From Sisyra terminalis (lineage: Eukaryota > Arthropoda > Insecta > Neuroptera > Sisyridae), in contig OY292278.1 of assembly GCA_958496175.1 (NCBI GenBank), forward strand, positions 8,928,001-8,992,000: 64,000 nucleotides of DNA, given 5' to 3'. Each line of letters begins with the position of its first letter. Within the stretch, counting starts at the first letter, position 1. Below the pieces are notes generated by a model. It was given only the letters and a program-made list of their open reading frames with translations, had not been told where the DNA came from and did no database searches. This document shows positions 23,753 to 35,114 of the stretch, in pieces. The translations under genes and the position numbers were made by a program.

Positions 23753-25119
23753 AAAAAATTTAATAAAAACACCAAATATTAAAAAGTATCTAGAAAATAA
23801 GAATCATTAATCTTCAATAATGTCTCTCAAAGGAAATTATTGTGGCTGATAAATTTTTCAAACTTTATAATAAATTATTGAATACTGTTCGAAAGTTATA
23901 CCACTTAAATATGTTTTAAATTGTTGAAAATTGAAGGACTTATTTTTGGGAACTATAGAATATGAAAATATTTTGATGTGTCTGGATAAAAGCTACAAAA
24001 TTTTAAGATCAATTTTTTTTCTGTTGTACCAAAGAATTTTTTTTTTCAGATTTGTAAGTTATACAAATTTAACAATAGTTTTTCTTATTATATCGCTGTT
24101 TAAAGTTTAACTATTACAAAATTTATGGGAAAATTAATTTTTTAGAGTATTTTAAGATCAACAATGTTTCTTTGAGGAAATGTTTGTGGCTGATAAATTT
24201 TCAAACTTCAATAAAAATATTGAAATTAATAAGCTCCGGAAACTTGACAATGATTGGTTAGAAGAAGTTTACAGTTGGACATATTTCATTATTTTCGTGC
24301 TAAATGCTATTTATTAAGTGTTTTTTTTTCATAGTTAAGTACTTATGCTTATTTTATAAATTTTCGAATCTGAACTTGAGGGTAACAGTTGGAAGAAGTT
24401 AAAAACCATAACAAATTTAATAGTTAAACTTTAAACATTTACAAATCTGAAAAAAAAAATACTCTTTGCTACAACAGAAATTAACCATGTTTTAAATTAT
24501 TGAAAATTGAAGAACTTATTTTTGAGAATTATAAGTACTATATGAAAATATTTCTTTATGTCAGGATAAAAGCTAAAAAATTTTAAGACCATTTTTTTTT
24601 CTGTTGTACTAAAGAATATATTTTTTTTTCAGATTAGTAAATTATAAAATTTTACAATAGTTTTTCTTATTATATCGCTGTTTAAAGTTTAACTATTAAA
24701 TTTGTTTTGGTCTTTAACTTCTTCCTACTCTTATCCTGAAGTTCAGATTCGAAAATTTATAAAATAAGCATATGTACTTAACTATGAAAAAAAGCACTTA
24801 ATAAATAGCATAAGATCTTCAACAATGTTTCTTAAAGGAAATGTTTGTGGCTGATAAATTTTTCAAACTTTATAATAAATTATTGAATACTGTTCGAAAG
24901 TTATACAAGTTAAACATGTTTTAAATTATTGAAAATTGAAGAACTTATTTTTGGGAATTTATAGTATATGAAAATATTTCTATAAGTCTGGATAAAAGCT
25001 AAAAATTTTTTAGACTAATTTTTTTTCTGTTGTACCAAAGAATATATTTTTTTTTTCAGATTTGTAAATTGTACAAATTTTACAATAGTTTTTCTTATTA
25101 TATCGCTGTTTATCGAAGA

Positions 25120-28100
25120 TTTAACCCCTAATATTTACAGCTATTAGCCTTATTAATAATCTTATCATCAATCTTTAGTGTAAAATTATCTGGTATGCTA
25201 TCCTTATATAACCCAAAAATTATGTAATTAGTTTTCTCTAGAACCTTACGAAATACAAGGATAAGTTTGGAAAGAAGGAACAAATTTTTGACGTAAAAAA
25301 AAATTGCCATCAAATCTAATTTTAACAAGAAAATTTATTTTTATATTTTCTTGTGATTTACTACCATAACCATAGCTCAGTAAACTCTACTTTTTTTTAT
25401 ACGAGGACTTAATTTAGCTACTTCCATTTCAATTACAAAATTTGTACTTGATTTTCTATTTTAATTATTTTTAATTACTTGACATAGTTGTATACAAAAG
25501 AATACAGTAAAACTAGTACTTTTTTGGCCACCAGACATGATCAAAGGGTTTAGTTCCCAATAAATGGAAAAAGGTAAATAATTATTCCATTATTTTGTCA
25601 ATATTGTTTAAGAAATCTCTACTCTAGAATTGTAAATGAGAATTTTTCTTTCGGATGATTTTTTTCCGACGAAAAGTTTTACCTATCAAACTTTGATCGT
25701 AATGCAATAGAATTTTTGATATCTATTTCTTATAAATTGAAACATTAATAATGGAAAATTTGCAGCATCCAAAAATTTTCGGAATTTTTTGATTAATTTT
25801 TAATTCAATTAAGTAAGAATGCGAAAAATATACAAAGCTTTTTGATTTCAAGTTATAAATTGTTTTACTTTTTTTTTGGTTTACAACATATCATCTTGCA
25901 AATTGAAAAAGCTCTTCCACCAAAATGCGAATTCAATATTTTTTCAAAGTATAAAATGAAAAGTATAAAAGATTGAAAAGCAACTTTGAAGGGCAATTTT
26001 GTCATTAAAAGCTCAAAAATAATAATGAATTTTCCTCAAAGCTTTATCAGTAATCGGTCTTAATTTTATTAGAATAGTAATCAAAGAATCTTGAAATATA
26101 AAAATAAAAAACACAATTAGTGTAACCTCACAAAATTAATAGCAGCAACATAATTAAACCACTGTATCATGTGCGTATGAGCTACTTAATTCATTTTAAA
26201 AACACTACAAAAAAAATTAATAAATATTTGTAATTAATACAAATAAATTAAAGAATAATTGTGGAATTATTAAAAATTATTATTATTATTCCTATTATAT
26301 ACGAACATTAATAATAAACAACAAATGTAATTTCCTGTATAATAAATTATCACTATGAAGTAACGCTATGTAAAAAAATTACATAGATCACACATGAGGC
26401 TTGTCTGTGGTTCTCAAAGAAAACTATTATCGTAATCTGTTTGTTATTTTCAAATGTCTTCCCTTGTCTTTTTCTACATATTTCAATTTGATGTCGACGA
26501 CATGTGACATTTTAATAATCATATGAATTTCAAATACTTACGCCTAAACTGGAATTTCGGGGTTACCATTATACAATTAGATTTACACCGATCCCATATA
26601 ATTAACAGTTTTTAATTCAGCCATCATTTTTCTATTTCAAATCAATTAAATATTGACATTAATTCTAAAGGTTCTAGAACAAAAAATGAGTCTTACACGA
26701 CACTAATTATTTATAATTAATTAATCATATTCAAATGAAACATCATGTTTTCTTGAAACAGCAATTTGTACAATCGTGCTCTGTTATTAATTTATTTACA
26801 TGCGGTGTCGCATAATTTATTATTTTATAATTAATAGTAAATTTATAGAAACAAATATCGTTCTTTTTCTTTGATACGAATGTATATTATATGGGTATTA
26901 ATATCGATTACGAATCGTTTCCTCGAACTCATTTCCTTTGGATTTATAATTCCATGTAATATTTTTCATTTGAAATAGAGCCTACGTGTGTATTAACATT
27001 AATATGTTTATGCTGATTTCGATGATTTCAATGATTTAAACTTTCTAATAGTTTTTCAAGTCTTTTTATTAGAGGAAAGTGGGCAGTAAAACGTGTTGGA
27101 ATTACATTTTATTGAATGCTGGAAAAACGGAAATAATCAAAGAAAAGTTAATCAAGTGGAAATGAAAAATATAATAATGAGTATACAGTGTTGGTGGAAA
27201 GCTTTTGAGTTTGAAATTTATGCAGAACTGACGTATTCGCGGGTGGTCATTGGTTTATGTACTGTAGTATACTTTATTTCAAAATGGATTCAGATAAAGT
27301 AATGTATCAATTAAAGAAAATGTTACAATAAACAACAAAAAAAGACAATACACTTAAAAGCGTGTTTATTATGCATTACAATGTAATTTTATAGCGCAGT
27401 CTTGAACAAATTGATTTGAAATTTTATCGATTGAATGTAAAAATCATAAAAGAATATTTTTTTTTACAAAATATTATGTTCCGCTTTTTTTTCAGTTTTT
27501 AAGGCTTTATTCACAAAAGTGCAATACTATTTTTTACTCAAAGTACTATCCATTGATAGCTTAAAATTTTTGCCATCCTTAAGGAAGCATATGGATTTCT
27601 TTTGAAAAAATCCTTGTCCTTCGAGGCAATCCTGGGGAATTAATTCAATTTTTGGTGCCTTTGTAAAAAATGAAGTGCTGTTCAGCCGAGGTATGGCTTA
27701 TAGAAGCAAATATGTTGTAATCGGTCGACGTATATGGTAAAAATGACAAGTAAGGTACTACTAAGTGTGTTAAAAAACCGGATTTTTTTCTGGAAAAATA
27801 AACTTTAAATATTTCTTCATATTTCATTCAAAATAATTTCTTTTATTATCTATACATTTTGGCCATCTTTTTGAAAAAAATTCCCCATATCCATGACCTT
27901 CAGGTGTTTTAAAACCACTTGTTGACTTACTTCTGAAATTTCCGTGAGCTTTTCTTAAGTTTGGCATAAATCTTGATCCAATAGCTCCTCAGTTTTCGTT
28001 GAGGGGGAGTTTCTGTTAAATTTTTTTTAATTTACCTTTTTGCTTTACTAATAAACAACAGTTTTCAAAATTTTCCTGCATATTTGTTATTATATCTCAC

Positions 28101-29055
28101 TTAAAACCCTATTTTCTTAACATTTTACTATATCAATGAGTAAATAATTAATTTTTTAATTAATTTTTTCGTAATTAATTATTATCTTCTAAAATATTTA
28201 GCCCCAAACGAATCGATTTCTTTCTCAAACTTCTACGAACGATTTTCCATCGATTGGCAAATTGATCGATTGTATCCTTGGAATTTTGAAGACTTATTTT
28301 TATTTAAGGTTTCACTTTGGAGAACCACAAAAAATTTTAACTAAAATACCAAAAAATACGATGAATTTCGATAGTTTAGTCCTTTTACCATTACAATTTG
28401 AATTGGCATTTCTTTCCTAATGAGTTGCAGCTTTGAGAACATTTTTTTTATAATATTTGTTTTAAGAATATCGAAAAAATCGAATTTTTGTTGAAGTACT
28501 ACCAAATAAAACAATCTAGTACACCAATATTTGAATCACTACTTATACCTTTATCAAATTTAGTTCTAGAATTAGCTTAACAAACTTCTAGAACACCAAA
28601 TTTGAATGATGTTCGAAAAGTAAAGAAAAGTGATGAAAATTTCTTATTGTTCTTTCAAGGATTCTTTTTCAAATCTTTTGCCCAGTATTTTCCAAACTGT
28701 GCTGCGCGCCGCGCTGCGGCGTTCTAAAGTTCTTCAGTATTTGTTCAAAAATTGTTTCAGTATTTTACGTTCATATAGGCCAGGGTTCAAAAACCTGCGG
28801 TTCTTTGACTATAACCCAAAGGCTTTTTAATTGTCAAACCCTAAGTTTCAATTATACAAAAAAAAGAGAAAAATAGAAGTATCAGCTTGCAAAAGTGAAC
28901 CGATTTCAAAAATGGTGATAAATAAGTACTTAATATTATGATTTTTTTTTCAGTTTTAGTGATAATGAAGAGAAATAAAGTTATTCCAAATTTGGTTCCT
29001 GAAATCATAAAGTTTCTCAACCCTTGATGTAAGCTATACCGGAGGAAATAATTCG
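25120..29055. other. No recognised gene
   Basis: AT-rich sequence with chance ORFs of 60-70 codons (25128, 27093, 27645, 28630). The one at 28630 contains a short GC-rich stretch (CGCGCCGCGCTGCGGCG near 28704) but no domain. No repeat partners within the window were seen. Confidence 0.45.
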
Positions 29056-29062
29056 GTTAAGA

Positions 29063-30045
29063 GCGCTTTTCGTTTATCTTAGTGATACATTAGTTTCCTC
29101 TGAGATTTGATATGGGATCAAAGGCACTGGAAACCGAAAAAGTTTGAGAATTCCCGTTTTAGCCATAAGATCGCGATTGCTATTAATCTTTTACCCTTCA
29201 CTAAATGAGTCGAAAAAATTCTTAATTCCATTTCATAGATGACTTCAATATTGAATTTTCTATCTTTGATAGTGGATCCCTTTGTTAGATCATAGGCTGA
29301 AGTACTTCATAATTGATAATCTTTTGTAACATTGAAGATTAAGAAAATAATATCTTAAATTTACCTTCCTACGATTACCTGTCCTACGATTTGCTAAATT
29401 CATGATATTTTGGAGTACAAGAAGCATTTGGAGTATAATAATAGTTCGAATACTTTAGTAACGAAGAAATTTTGCACAAAATTTCATATTATTATCATAT
29501 AATATGGCAAACATTAATTTATCAAATTGAAAAGTTTCGGAAATTGTGTAAAAATATTTACAAGCGCTTTACGGGATGTCTAAGTAATACATTAGCTTAC
29601 TCTGAGATTTGATATGGGATGAAAGGCATCGAAAATCGAAAAGTTTGGAAATTCCTGCTTTTGCCATAATATTGCTATTAATCTTTTACACTTTACTATA
29701 ATCAATTGAAATTATTCTTAATTTCATTTCATAGCAGATGACCTCAATATTGAATTTTTTTATCATTGATAGTTGATCCCTTTGTTAGATCATAGGCTGA
29801 AGTACTTCGTCATTGATAATCTCTGTAACGTTGAGGATTAAGAGAATAATATCACAAATTTATCTTCCTTCGATTACCTATCCCACGATTTGCTAAATTC
29901 ATGATATTTTGGAGTACAAGAAGCTTTTGGAGTATAATAATAGTTCGAATACTTAAGTAAAATTTCAGATAATATTTCATATAATATGACAAATATTAAT
30001 TGGTCAAGTTAAAAAGTTTTGGACAATGTGTAAAAATATTTACCA
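29063..30045. repeat. Tandem duplication, period ~500 bp
   Basis: The unit starting GCGCTTT at 29063 recurs at 29564. TTTGTTAGATCATAGGCTGA recurs once per unit, and CATGATATTTTGGAGTACAA is at 29401 and 29900. Identity is roughly 85-90 percent by eye over the whole unit, with small gaps. It has no reading frame and looks like a direct local duplication of unique sequence. Confidence 0.8.
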
Positions 30046-30843
30046 AATAAATTTTCTTCATATCATTTTACGAATCTAGAACAAATCCACTACAAATAGA
30101 AACCATTTCGATACGTATAAATTAATTTGTAACGATCTAAATTAAATTTAAAACTTTGTGTAGGTACACCAATTTTAATACACCATAATATGACACTAAT
30201 TGAAGGAGTCATTGATTATTTGTTCTTCGACTTCTTTAATTACAAATCTTTGTTTTATCAAATGTTACGCTTCAATTTCACTATTGGCAATTTCCACAAC
30301 AAATCGTTAATAATTAAGATAAATTTATTTCAATTAATTTAACTTCTTTATGTTTGAAAAGTCGCTTTGTTTAGATATAAAATGAATAGAAATTATTTAC
30401 AAAAAATAATAATTTTTAATTAGTTTATTTGTTCCATTGGTCATTTGTGGATTTAAATCAATTGTTGAATTACAATAAACTTATTTTATTTAGGCCCGGT
30501 ATTTTCACTTTAGTATAGATATGGTTTATCTCCATGATAATTATCTATTAGATAAAATTTTATCTGTAAGATAAATCAAAACTGTATTTTCAACCAAAAC
30601 AAACCTCCGGTTAGTTATTTGCATGATATCTGATAAAAAAGAATATAACAGTAATGACAGTTTATGGATAAGCCAGTGTAGGAAACAATATATTGATAAA
30701 CAAAGACAAATTGATAGCGATATCAAAGGCATTAGAAAGAGACACCATTCTTGTGTAAGAAAAAGAAGTTTTGTAGTTGTCTCTTATACTGAATTTGAAA
30801 TATAAAAATAGTCGTTCTACAAATTAATAACTTATAATTTAGA

Positions 30844-31099
30844 ATGTCTAACGAAGTTAAGAAAAAACGAACCCGAGCTCCAAATTTCAATAATGAAGAA
30901 GTTCATTTGTTGAATTATAAAATTAGATAAAATTTTAGACCTTAGAACCGAACTTTTAATGAATCAAATTCATAATATTGATCAAGAAGAGAAGAGGGCA
31001 GAAGAAATGCATCGCAAGAAAATGAAACTTATGGATATTGAAATTTCTATTAAGAAAAAACAACTCAAAAATGTAAAATTTTGTACAACTTTTATTTAA
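30844..31099 (+). pseudogene. Harbinger SANT/Myb-like accessory protein, deleted and frameshifted
   Basis: The frame opens with ATG at 30844 and reads MSNEVKKKRTRAPNFNNEE, a typical start for the Myb/SANT-like partner of PIF/Harbinger transposases, whose helix-turn-helix binds the element ends. It stops after 28 residues (30930). In the next frame the C-terminal coiled-coil part continues: LDLRTELLMNQIHNID, then a charged EEKRAEEMHRKKMKLM stretch, to a stop near 31099. Most of the DNA-binding domain is missing, so start and end were joined by an internal deletion. The N-terminal start and basic run make the identification fairly good, but function is lost. Confidence 0.65.
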
Positions 31100-31161
31100 T
31101 AGTAAATTTTTATTTTCATAATACAAATATATATTTCTTCTATTATTTCTTGTTAAAAGTT

Positions 31162-31534
31162 TTATTGATGCAATAAATTCCTTAAAATAATCAATAAAAG
31201 GTCTGCGGAAAAATCATTATGAATTTCAACATTTCTTTCCTGTTCTTCTGGAAGAATATTGTCTTCCATGTCCGAATTCTCATCGATGTCAAAATTTTCT
31301 TCCATTCGGTCTATCGCAATATTGTGTAGTACTGCACATTTGTTCTTCAATTTGTAATAATATAAATTCGACCGTAAGTTTTGAAAAGCGAAATCTTTGG
31401 AAAAATTATTGGTCTGTCCATTTCTTAAAATGATCAATTCTTGGCCTTACATTATATTGTTGTTCAGGATTTATAATTTCTATAAGTTGAATCAATTGTT
31501 CCTCAGGGTCATTGAGCAATTCCAAATCATCCAT
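31162..31534 (-). pseudogene. Harbinger DDE transposase, N- and C-terminal ends only
   Basis: From ATG at 31534 the minus strand reads MDDLELLNDPEEQLIQ, continues with RPRIDHF, and then loses frame near 31437. The next frame gives a LRSNLYYYKLKNKCAVLHNI stretch and an acidic tail to a stop at 31162. CAVLHNIAI is the conserved C-terminal box of the DDE_Tnp_4 superfamily (HARBI1-like). The catalytic DDE residues between the two ends are deleted. The neighbouring plus-strand fragment is the partner protein. The enzyme cannot act. Confidence 0.75.
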
Positions 31535-32171
31535 AGTAATTATTTTCACTTTTATTTATAACTAATATATCAACAAAGGAACTGATTAATATTGTTTAAG
31601 TATCATTGGATGAAATTGATGCTTATTTAATTTACACATAGATAATATACACCAATATATATACCTGATAAATTTCTAAATCTCCAAATAGGCAGAAAAT
31701 TTTTGAAATTTTGTAATATAATTTTTTCGCCTCACTTAAGTTTGACAGCACTAACAATGTGCAGAAACAATAAGAAGGGGATGTATGCTCTATTTATTAA
31801 ATAAAAAGACTATTTGGAAGTTTGAGTACTGAATAAACAATCTAGGAGATAGTTTAGTGTTATCCTGAAGATATGACTATTTTTATGTGAAAATACGCAT
31901 GTTTTCTCTATCTTCCGGTTAAAATTTTATCTGGAAGATAAATGTCACTATCTAGATGTGAAAATACCGGGCCTAGAAGAAATAATAATTGTTTAAAGTC
32001 AATTTTCGGATATCATCAATCTATGGATTGCATTATAATTCATGAGTTTGATAATTTGGTGCCGACTTAAAAATTGTATTGATCTTAATTAGGGAGCTTA
32101 GATATTGTAATTAAAACAGTTTATTAATACATTTTATATTAATCCCCCTGATTAATTTAAGGTGTACACTA

Positions 32172-32350
32172 AACTGGGCCAAAAAATCGACTACATTTTT
32201 TAAAAGATGTTAGATAACTATTATTTAAGATGACAAAAGAAACATTGTTTAATTTTGAGCCCTCAATATTAGTATTCAGAGATCTATCATCGCAATTTTT
32301 GATTTTTGCTCAATATCAATAAAAATTGTTGATTTTAATTTTTTTTCCGG
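32172..32350 (+). repeat. Foldback type I, partial left arm
   Basis: ACTGGGCCAAAAAATCGACTA, shortened from the left end of the type I element at 4350, is followed by diverged versions of the GAGCCCTCAATATTAGTATT and GATCTATCATC blocks. No second arm follows. Confidence 0.65.
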
Positions 32351-32479
32351 ATTCTATTAATATTAATAAGCTATAGTTTTTTCCAAGTAGCCATTTTAAA
32401 ATGGTGGGTGGGTAAATTTTAATGCAAAAGATGGTCTAAAAGTTTAATTGTCAAACGGTTTTCAAAGATATCAGACTAA

Positions 32480-32622
32480 GGGTTGATATTTTCATATTAG
32501 TATAGGTAGGATTTAATTCCAAGATAAATATTTAATAGATAAAATTGTATTTGTTAGATAAATCAAAAATGTGTTTTCAACCAAAATAAAAAACTATCTA
32601 GATGTGAAAATACCGGGCTTTA
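32480..32622. mobile_element. Harbinger-derived MITE, ~143 bp
   Basis: The left 110 bp match the first 110 bp of the Harbinger element at 30493, including TAGATAAAATT and TGTTTTCAACCAAAA. The right end, CTATCTAGATGTGAAAATACC, shortened here by one base in the match, is the right end of that element. It is the same element with everything between the ends deleted, lying 0.5 kb away from it. Confidence 0.75.
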
Positions 32623-32639
32623 ATGGGAAAAAGCGACAC

Positions 32640-33480
32640 AAATAAGATTGAATTTCGAGTTAAAATTTTAACAAACGAGTGAAGAGATTTAATGAATGAA
32701 GACGAAGGGAATGTGAACGAGTGGAGGTGGGAACATTATTGGATATAAAGTATTTAGCGTAATAGATAAAAAAACATGATAGATTCGAAGATCCAAATCT
32801 GTCCATAATCCAGAACCCAATGTTCAATTAGGAAAAAAAGCTATTATTTTCTCGTTCTCATTCTGGCAAATGAATGGGAATTCTGAATGACATGTTCGCT
32901 CTCATCGCCGTATTGGATCTTCGTTGGGTGGAAGAGAGTTGGGGATATACTATATGTATGTATAAGTGAGCGGGTCGGTTACCGGCAAGTGAGGCGGTAA
33001 TTATCTGCCTTATAAGGTAACACAAAAGATGCCGCCATCATTCTGAACACCCATATTATAACACTTTCCATCCTGTTCTTTCACGCCAAAGCCGCGACCA
33101 CCAACCGACACCAAAACGAAACAACCAAGCATCCAAGTGATCCAAGTGATCCAAGTGATCAAGCGATCAAGCGATCAAGTGATCAACCGACACCAATGTA
33201 TTTATCATTATCGGGGAAGACTTATGTACCGCACGCATATATCCTTCTTCACAGACGTTTTAAACGAGAAGATCATCGTGTCTTCGACATTGTCCCGCAT
33301 CAACGAGATCCACACTTTCTTACATCACCATTACCTATAACTAATCAATGCTATTCCTGATTGACACTACCTTATTATTGCTTCGAGGGCATTTTTTCTT
33401 GCGCTCGTGCGTACCACTCGCAAATATTTCCATCTACCAATACCATCAGAAAACCAGGCGAAGACAAAAAATCATTAATT
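32640..33480. other. GC-richer non-repeat region with a short minisatellite
   Basis: This part is clearly richer in G and C than its surroundings and has no partner in the window. At 33131-33186 a 9-10-bp unit of the type AAGTGATCC is repeated six to seven times and grades into AAGCGATC. ACCGACACCAA occurs on both sides (about 33099 and 33187). A 67-codon ORF overlaps the repeat but has no domain. It could be a host promoter or 5' exon; I cannot show it. Confidence 0.45.
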
Positions 33481-33682
33481 GATTCTATAATAAATTCCTC
33501 AGTGGCGGCTTAGCAATGATAGGGAGACATGGACGAAGGGGCATTACTTAGGTACTTACCCTTGACAAAAATAAGAAATTGGTAGGTAGTTAAACAGTTG
33601 GGGTTATAAATTTGAAATAAGATACATATTTAATTGAAACCCTCAATTTGGGTTCTAGAAAAGTTTGTACTAATACACTTGG

Positions 33683-33850
33683 ATTTTTTTTTATTTTCAA
33701 ATAGATTGCACAATCTGCATAGGGTTGCAATAAGTTCATTCAATCCATACACAATCACATGTAAGCACTAGTCCCAGAAGATTAGTGCTGTATAAGTACA
33801 AAATTTTTTAACAATCAATAGCAACAATAACAATAATAGTAATTCATTCA
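33683..33850 (-). repeat. A-tailed repeat, copy 2
   Basis: This is the inverse of the 3' end at 9510-9640, starting with the poly-T equivalent of the A-rich tail and running through GCAATAAGTTCATTCAATCC and CACTAGTCCCAGAAGATTAG. It breaks off near 33850 where the 140-bp tandem unit begins. Confidence 0.75.
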
Positions 33851-33860
33851 ACAATAATAA

Positions 33861-34140
33861 AATTTTCCGGCAAAAGATTTTTCGCAATTTTCCAAGAGCT
33901 GAAATGCATTAAAAATAGCTTGAAAAATTTACAAAATTATATGATTTTTTTGCAAAATAACATTATTATTATGCAAGCATTGAACCATCCCCTATTTCTA
34001 AATTTTCCAGCAAAAGATTTTTCGCGATTTTCCAAGAGCTGAAAAGTATTAAAAATATCTTGAAAAATTTACAAAATTATATGATTTTTTTGCAAAATAA
34101 CATTATTATTATGCAAGAATTGAATCATTCCCTATTTCTG
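33861..34140 (+). repeat. Tandem duplication, 140-bp unit, two copies
   Basis: Units 33861-34000 and 34001-34140 both start AATTTTCC.GCAAAAGATTT and end CCTATTTCT, with about 10 substitutions and no gaps. They are bracketed by inverted copies of the A-tailed repeat (33683-33850 and 34207-34315). Confidence 0.85.
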
Positions 34141-34206
34141 CATCCTTATGAAACAATTTTTGAAAATATTTTGCCTTAAAGCAAACCGTGTTTTCAACCC
34201 TTAAAA

Positions 34207-34315
34207 TTTTGTACTGCACTAATCTACTGGGACTAGTACTTACATGTGATTGTCTATGGATTGAATGCACTTATTGCAACCCTATGCAGATTGTGCAATT
34301 TATTTGAAAAAAAAA
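34207..34315 (+). repeat. A-tailed repeat, copy 3 (3' end only)
   Basis: This contains GCACTAATCTACTGGGACTA, GGATTGAATGCACTTATTGC and ends in a poly-A run, as in copy 1 at 9520-9640. Truncation at the 5' side is usual for retrotransposon copies. Confidence 0.75.
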
Positions 34316-34835
34316 TAGAATACGATTCAGCTGTTGTAATTTTTGGCTTTTAATTTTGCAAATTTGTTAATTTTAATTAAAAAAACGTGGAACGACCAAA
34401 TGATAAAAAATGATGAATAAATGAGCAAACAAATTTTGAAAATTTATAAAAGATTTTCCTTTTTACAAAAAAAGGTCCTTTACTGTAGGGAACTATAAAT
34501 TTGGACACTGAAATTCAAAGCTGAATCGAAAAATATAGAATAACTTTTCATAAACATACGATCAGAGAATAGTACTTAAGATCAATTAAGTTCTAACATT
34601 AATATGGAAAAACGGACGAAAAATTTAATAATTAAAAGTTAATAATTTAAATCATGAAGCTTAATAAAAATAAGATTTTTTCGCTGACTTTGAACAATTA
34701 TACTGTGTATACAATATATAGGATATATTGCGGTCCAATTTATGTAGTATAATTAATTATAATAGTATATAAAAATCGTACCATAAACATAAATTTGAAC
34801 AGAAGTTCAAACAAAAATATTCGTGACGTATTGCC

Positions 34836-34874
34836 CAGATACGTATTTCGATTTCCAAGCAATCTTCCTCACCT
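34836..34874 (-). ncRNA. Hammerhead core, family E left arm, C3 lost
   Basis: On the minus strand the first box reads GUGAGGA instead of CUGANGA. Stem II (GAUUGC and GGAAAUC) has one mismatch. GAAAUACGUAUC is intact. The loss of C3, which is needed for the active fold, predicts an inactive arm. Confidence 0.6.
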
Positions 34875-34924
34875 AATGTGAATCATCACAAAGCAGTTAC
34901 GGAGTGATCCAAACTACTTGATGA

Positions 34925-34965
34925 CCACTGAGGAAGATTGCTTGGCAATCGAAATACGTATCTGG
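34925..34965 (+). ncRNA. Hammerhead ribozyme core, family E right arm, intact
   Basis: CUGAGGA is at 34928-34934, GAUUGC pairs with GCAAUC across a short loop, and GAAAUACGUAUC follows at 34951-34962. Stem III is AUAC/GUAU, an 8-nt self-complementary run with no loop, and C is the cleavage-site base. UGG after it pairs with CCA before CUGAGGA, giving a 3-bp stem I. All conserved positions fit. Confidence 0.75.
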
Positions 34966-35114
34966 GCAATACGTCACGAATATTTTTGTTTAAACTTCTG
35001 TTCAAATTTATGTTTATAGTATGATTTTTATATATTATTATATTAAATTATACTACATAAATTGGACCGCAATATATTCTTTATATTGTATACACAATGA
35101 AGCTTAATTTCTTA

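Larger units (their letters stand above)
23351..23821. mobile_element. Hammerhead-type palindrome, family A, complete
   Basis: A perfect 12-bp direct repeat, atcttcaataat (23351-23362 and 23810-23821), flanks a 447-bp body. On the left there is a 32-nt tail with no inverse partner (23363-23394). Then inverted arms begin TAATGATTCT and end AGAATCATTA, with an AT-rich centre. Both arms hold an intact hammerhead core. The related repeat unit at 24815 lacks the insertion and has one copy of the target (ATCTTCAACAAT), which supports these boundaries. Confidence 0.85.
23310..25115. repeat. Complex local duplication, units in both orientations
   Basis: A block running from ATCTTCAA.AATGT through GTGGCTGATAAATTTTTCAA, TTGTACCAAAGAAT and TATCGCTGTTT recurs, in part or whole, near 23811, 24150, 24500 and 24815. 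Parts of 24310-24470 are the inverse of 24680-24810 (TTTATAAATTTTCGAATCTG against its complement). It looks like a tandem array of a ~600-1000-bp unit with an inverted segment. The family A palindrome is inserted in the first unit. No coding capacity. Confidence 0.65.
30493..31973. mobile_element. PIF/Harbinger element, internally deleted, 1.48 kb
   Basis: The ends are GGCCCGGTATTTTCAC (30493) and its inverse GTGAAAATACCGGGCC (31973), a Harbinger-type terminal repeat. The sub-terminal regions are also partly inverted (TTATCT-rich arms). Inside are remnants of both proteins these elements carry: a SANT/Myb-like DNA-binding protein on the plus strand and a DDE transposase on the minus strand, arranged convergently. 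Flanks are TTA on the left and TAG on the right, so only TA is shared and the expected 3-bp duplication is not exact. It is not autonomous. Confidence 0.85.
34654..35108. mobile_element. Hammerhead-type palindrome, family E, copy 1
   Basis: A perfect 12-bp direct repeat, atgaagcttaat (34654-34665 and 35097-35108), flanks a 431-bp body. The left tail (34666-34703, 38 nt) is unpaired. The arms start TGTGTATACAAT at 34704 and end ATTGTATACACA at 35096. The same tail sequence occurs at 63654 and, inverted, at 41527, so it belongs to the element. Both arms hold hammerhead cores; only the right one has all core bases. Confidence 0.85.

Noticed and set aside
23310..25115. CRISPR-like array
   Set aside because: The repeated blocks are hundreds of bases long, irregularly spaced and partly inverted; there are no short direct repeats with uniform spacers.
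28786..28810. CAGGGTTCAAAAACCTG as a tRNA T-arm
   Set aside because: It is a small palindrome with no A box or acceptor stem around it.
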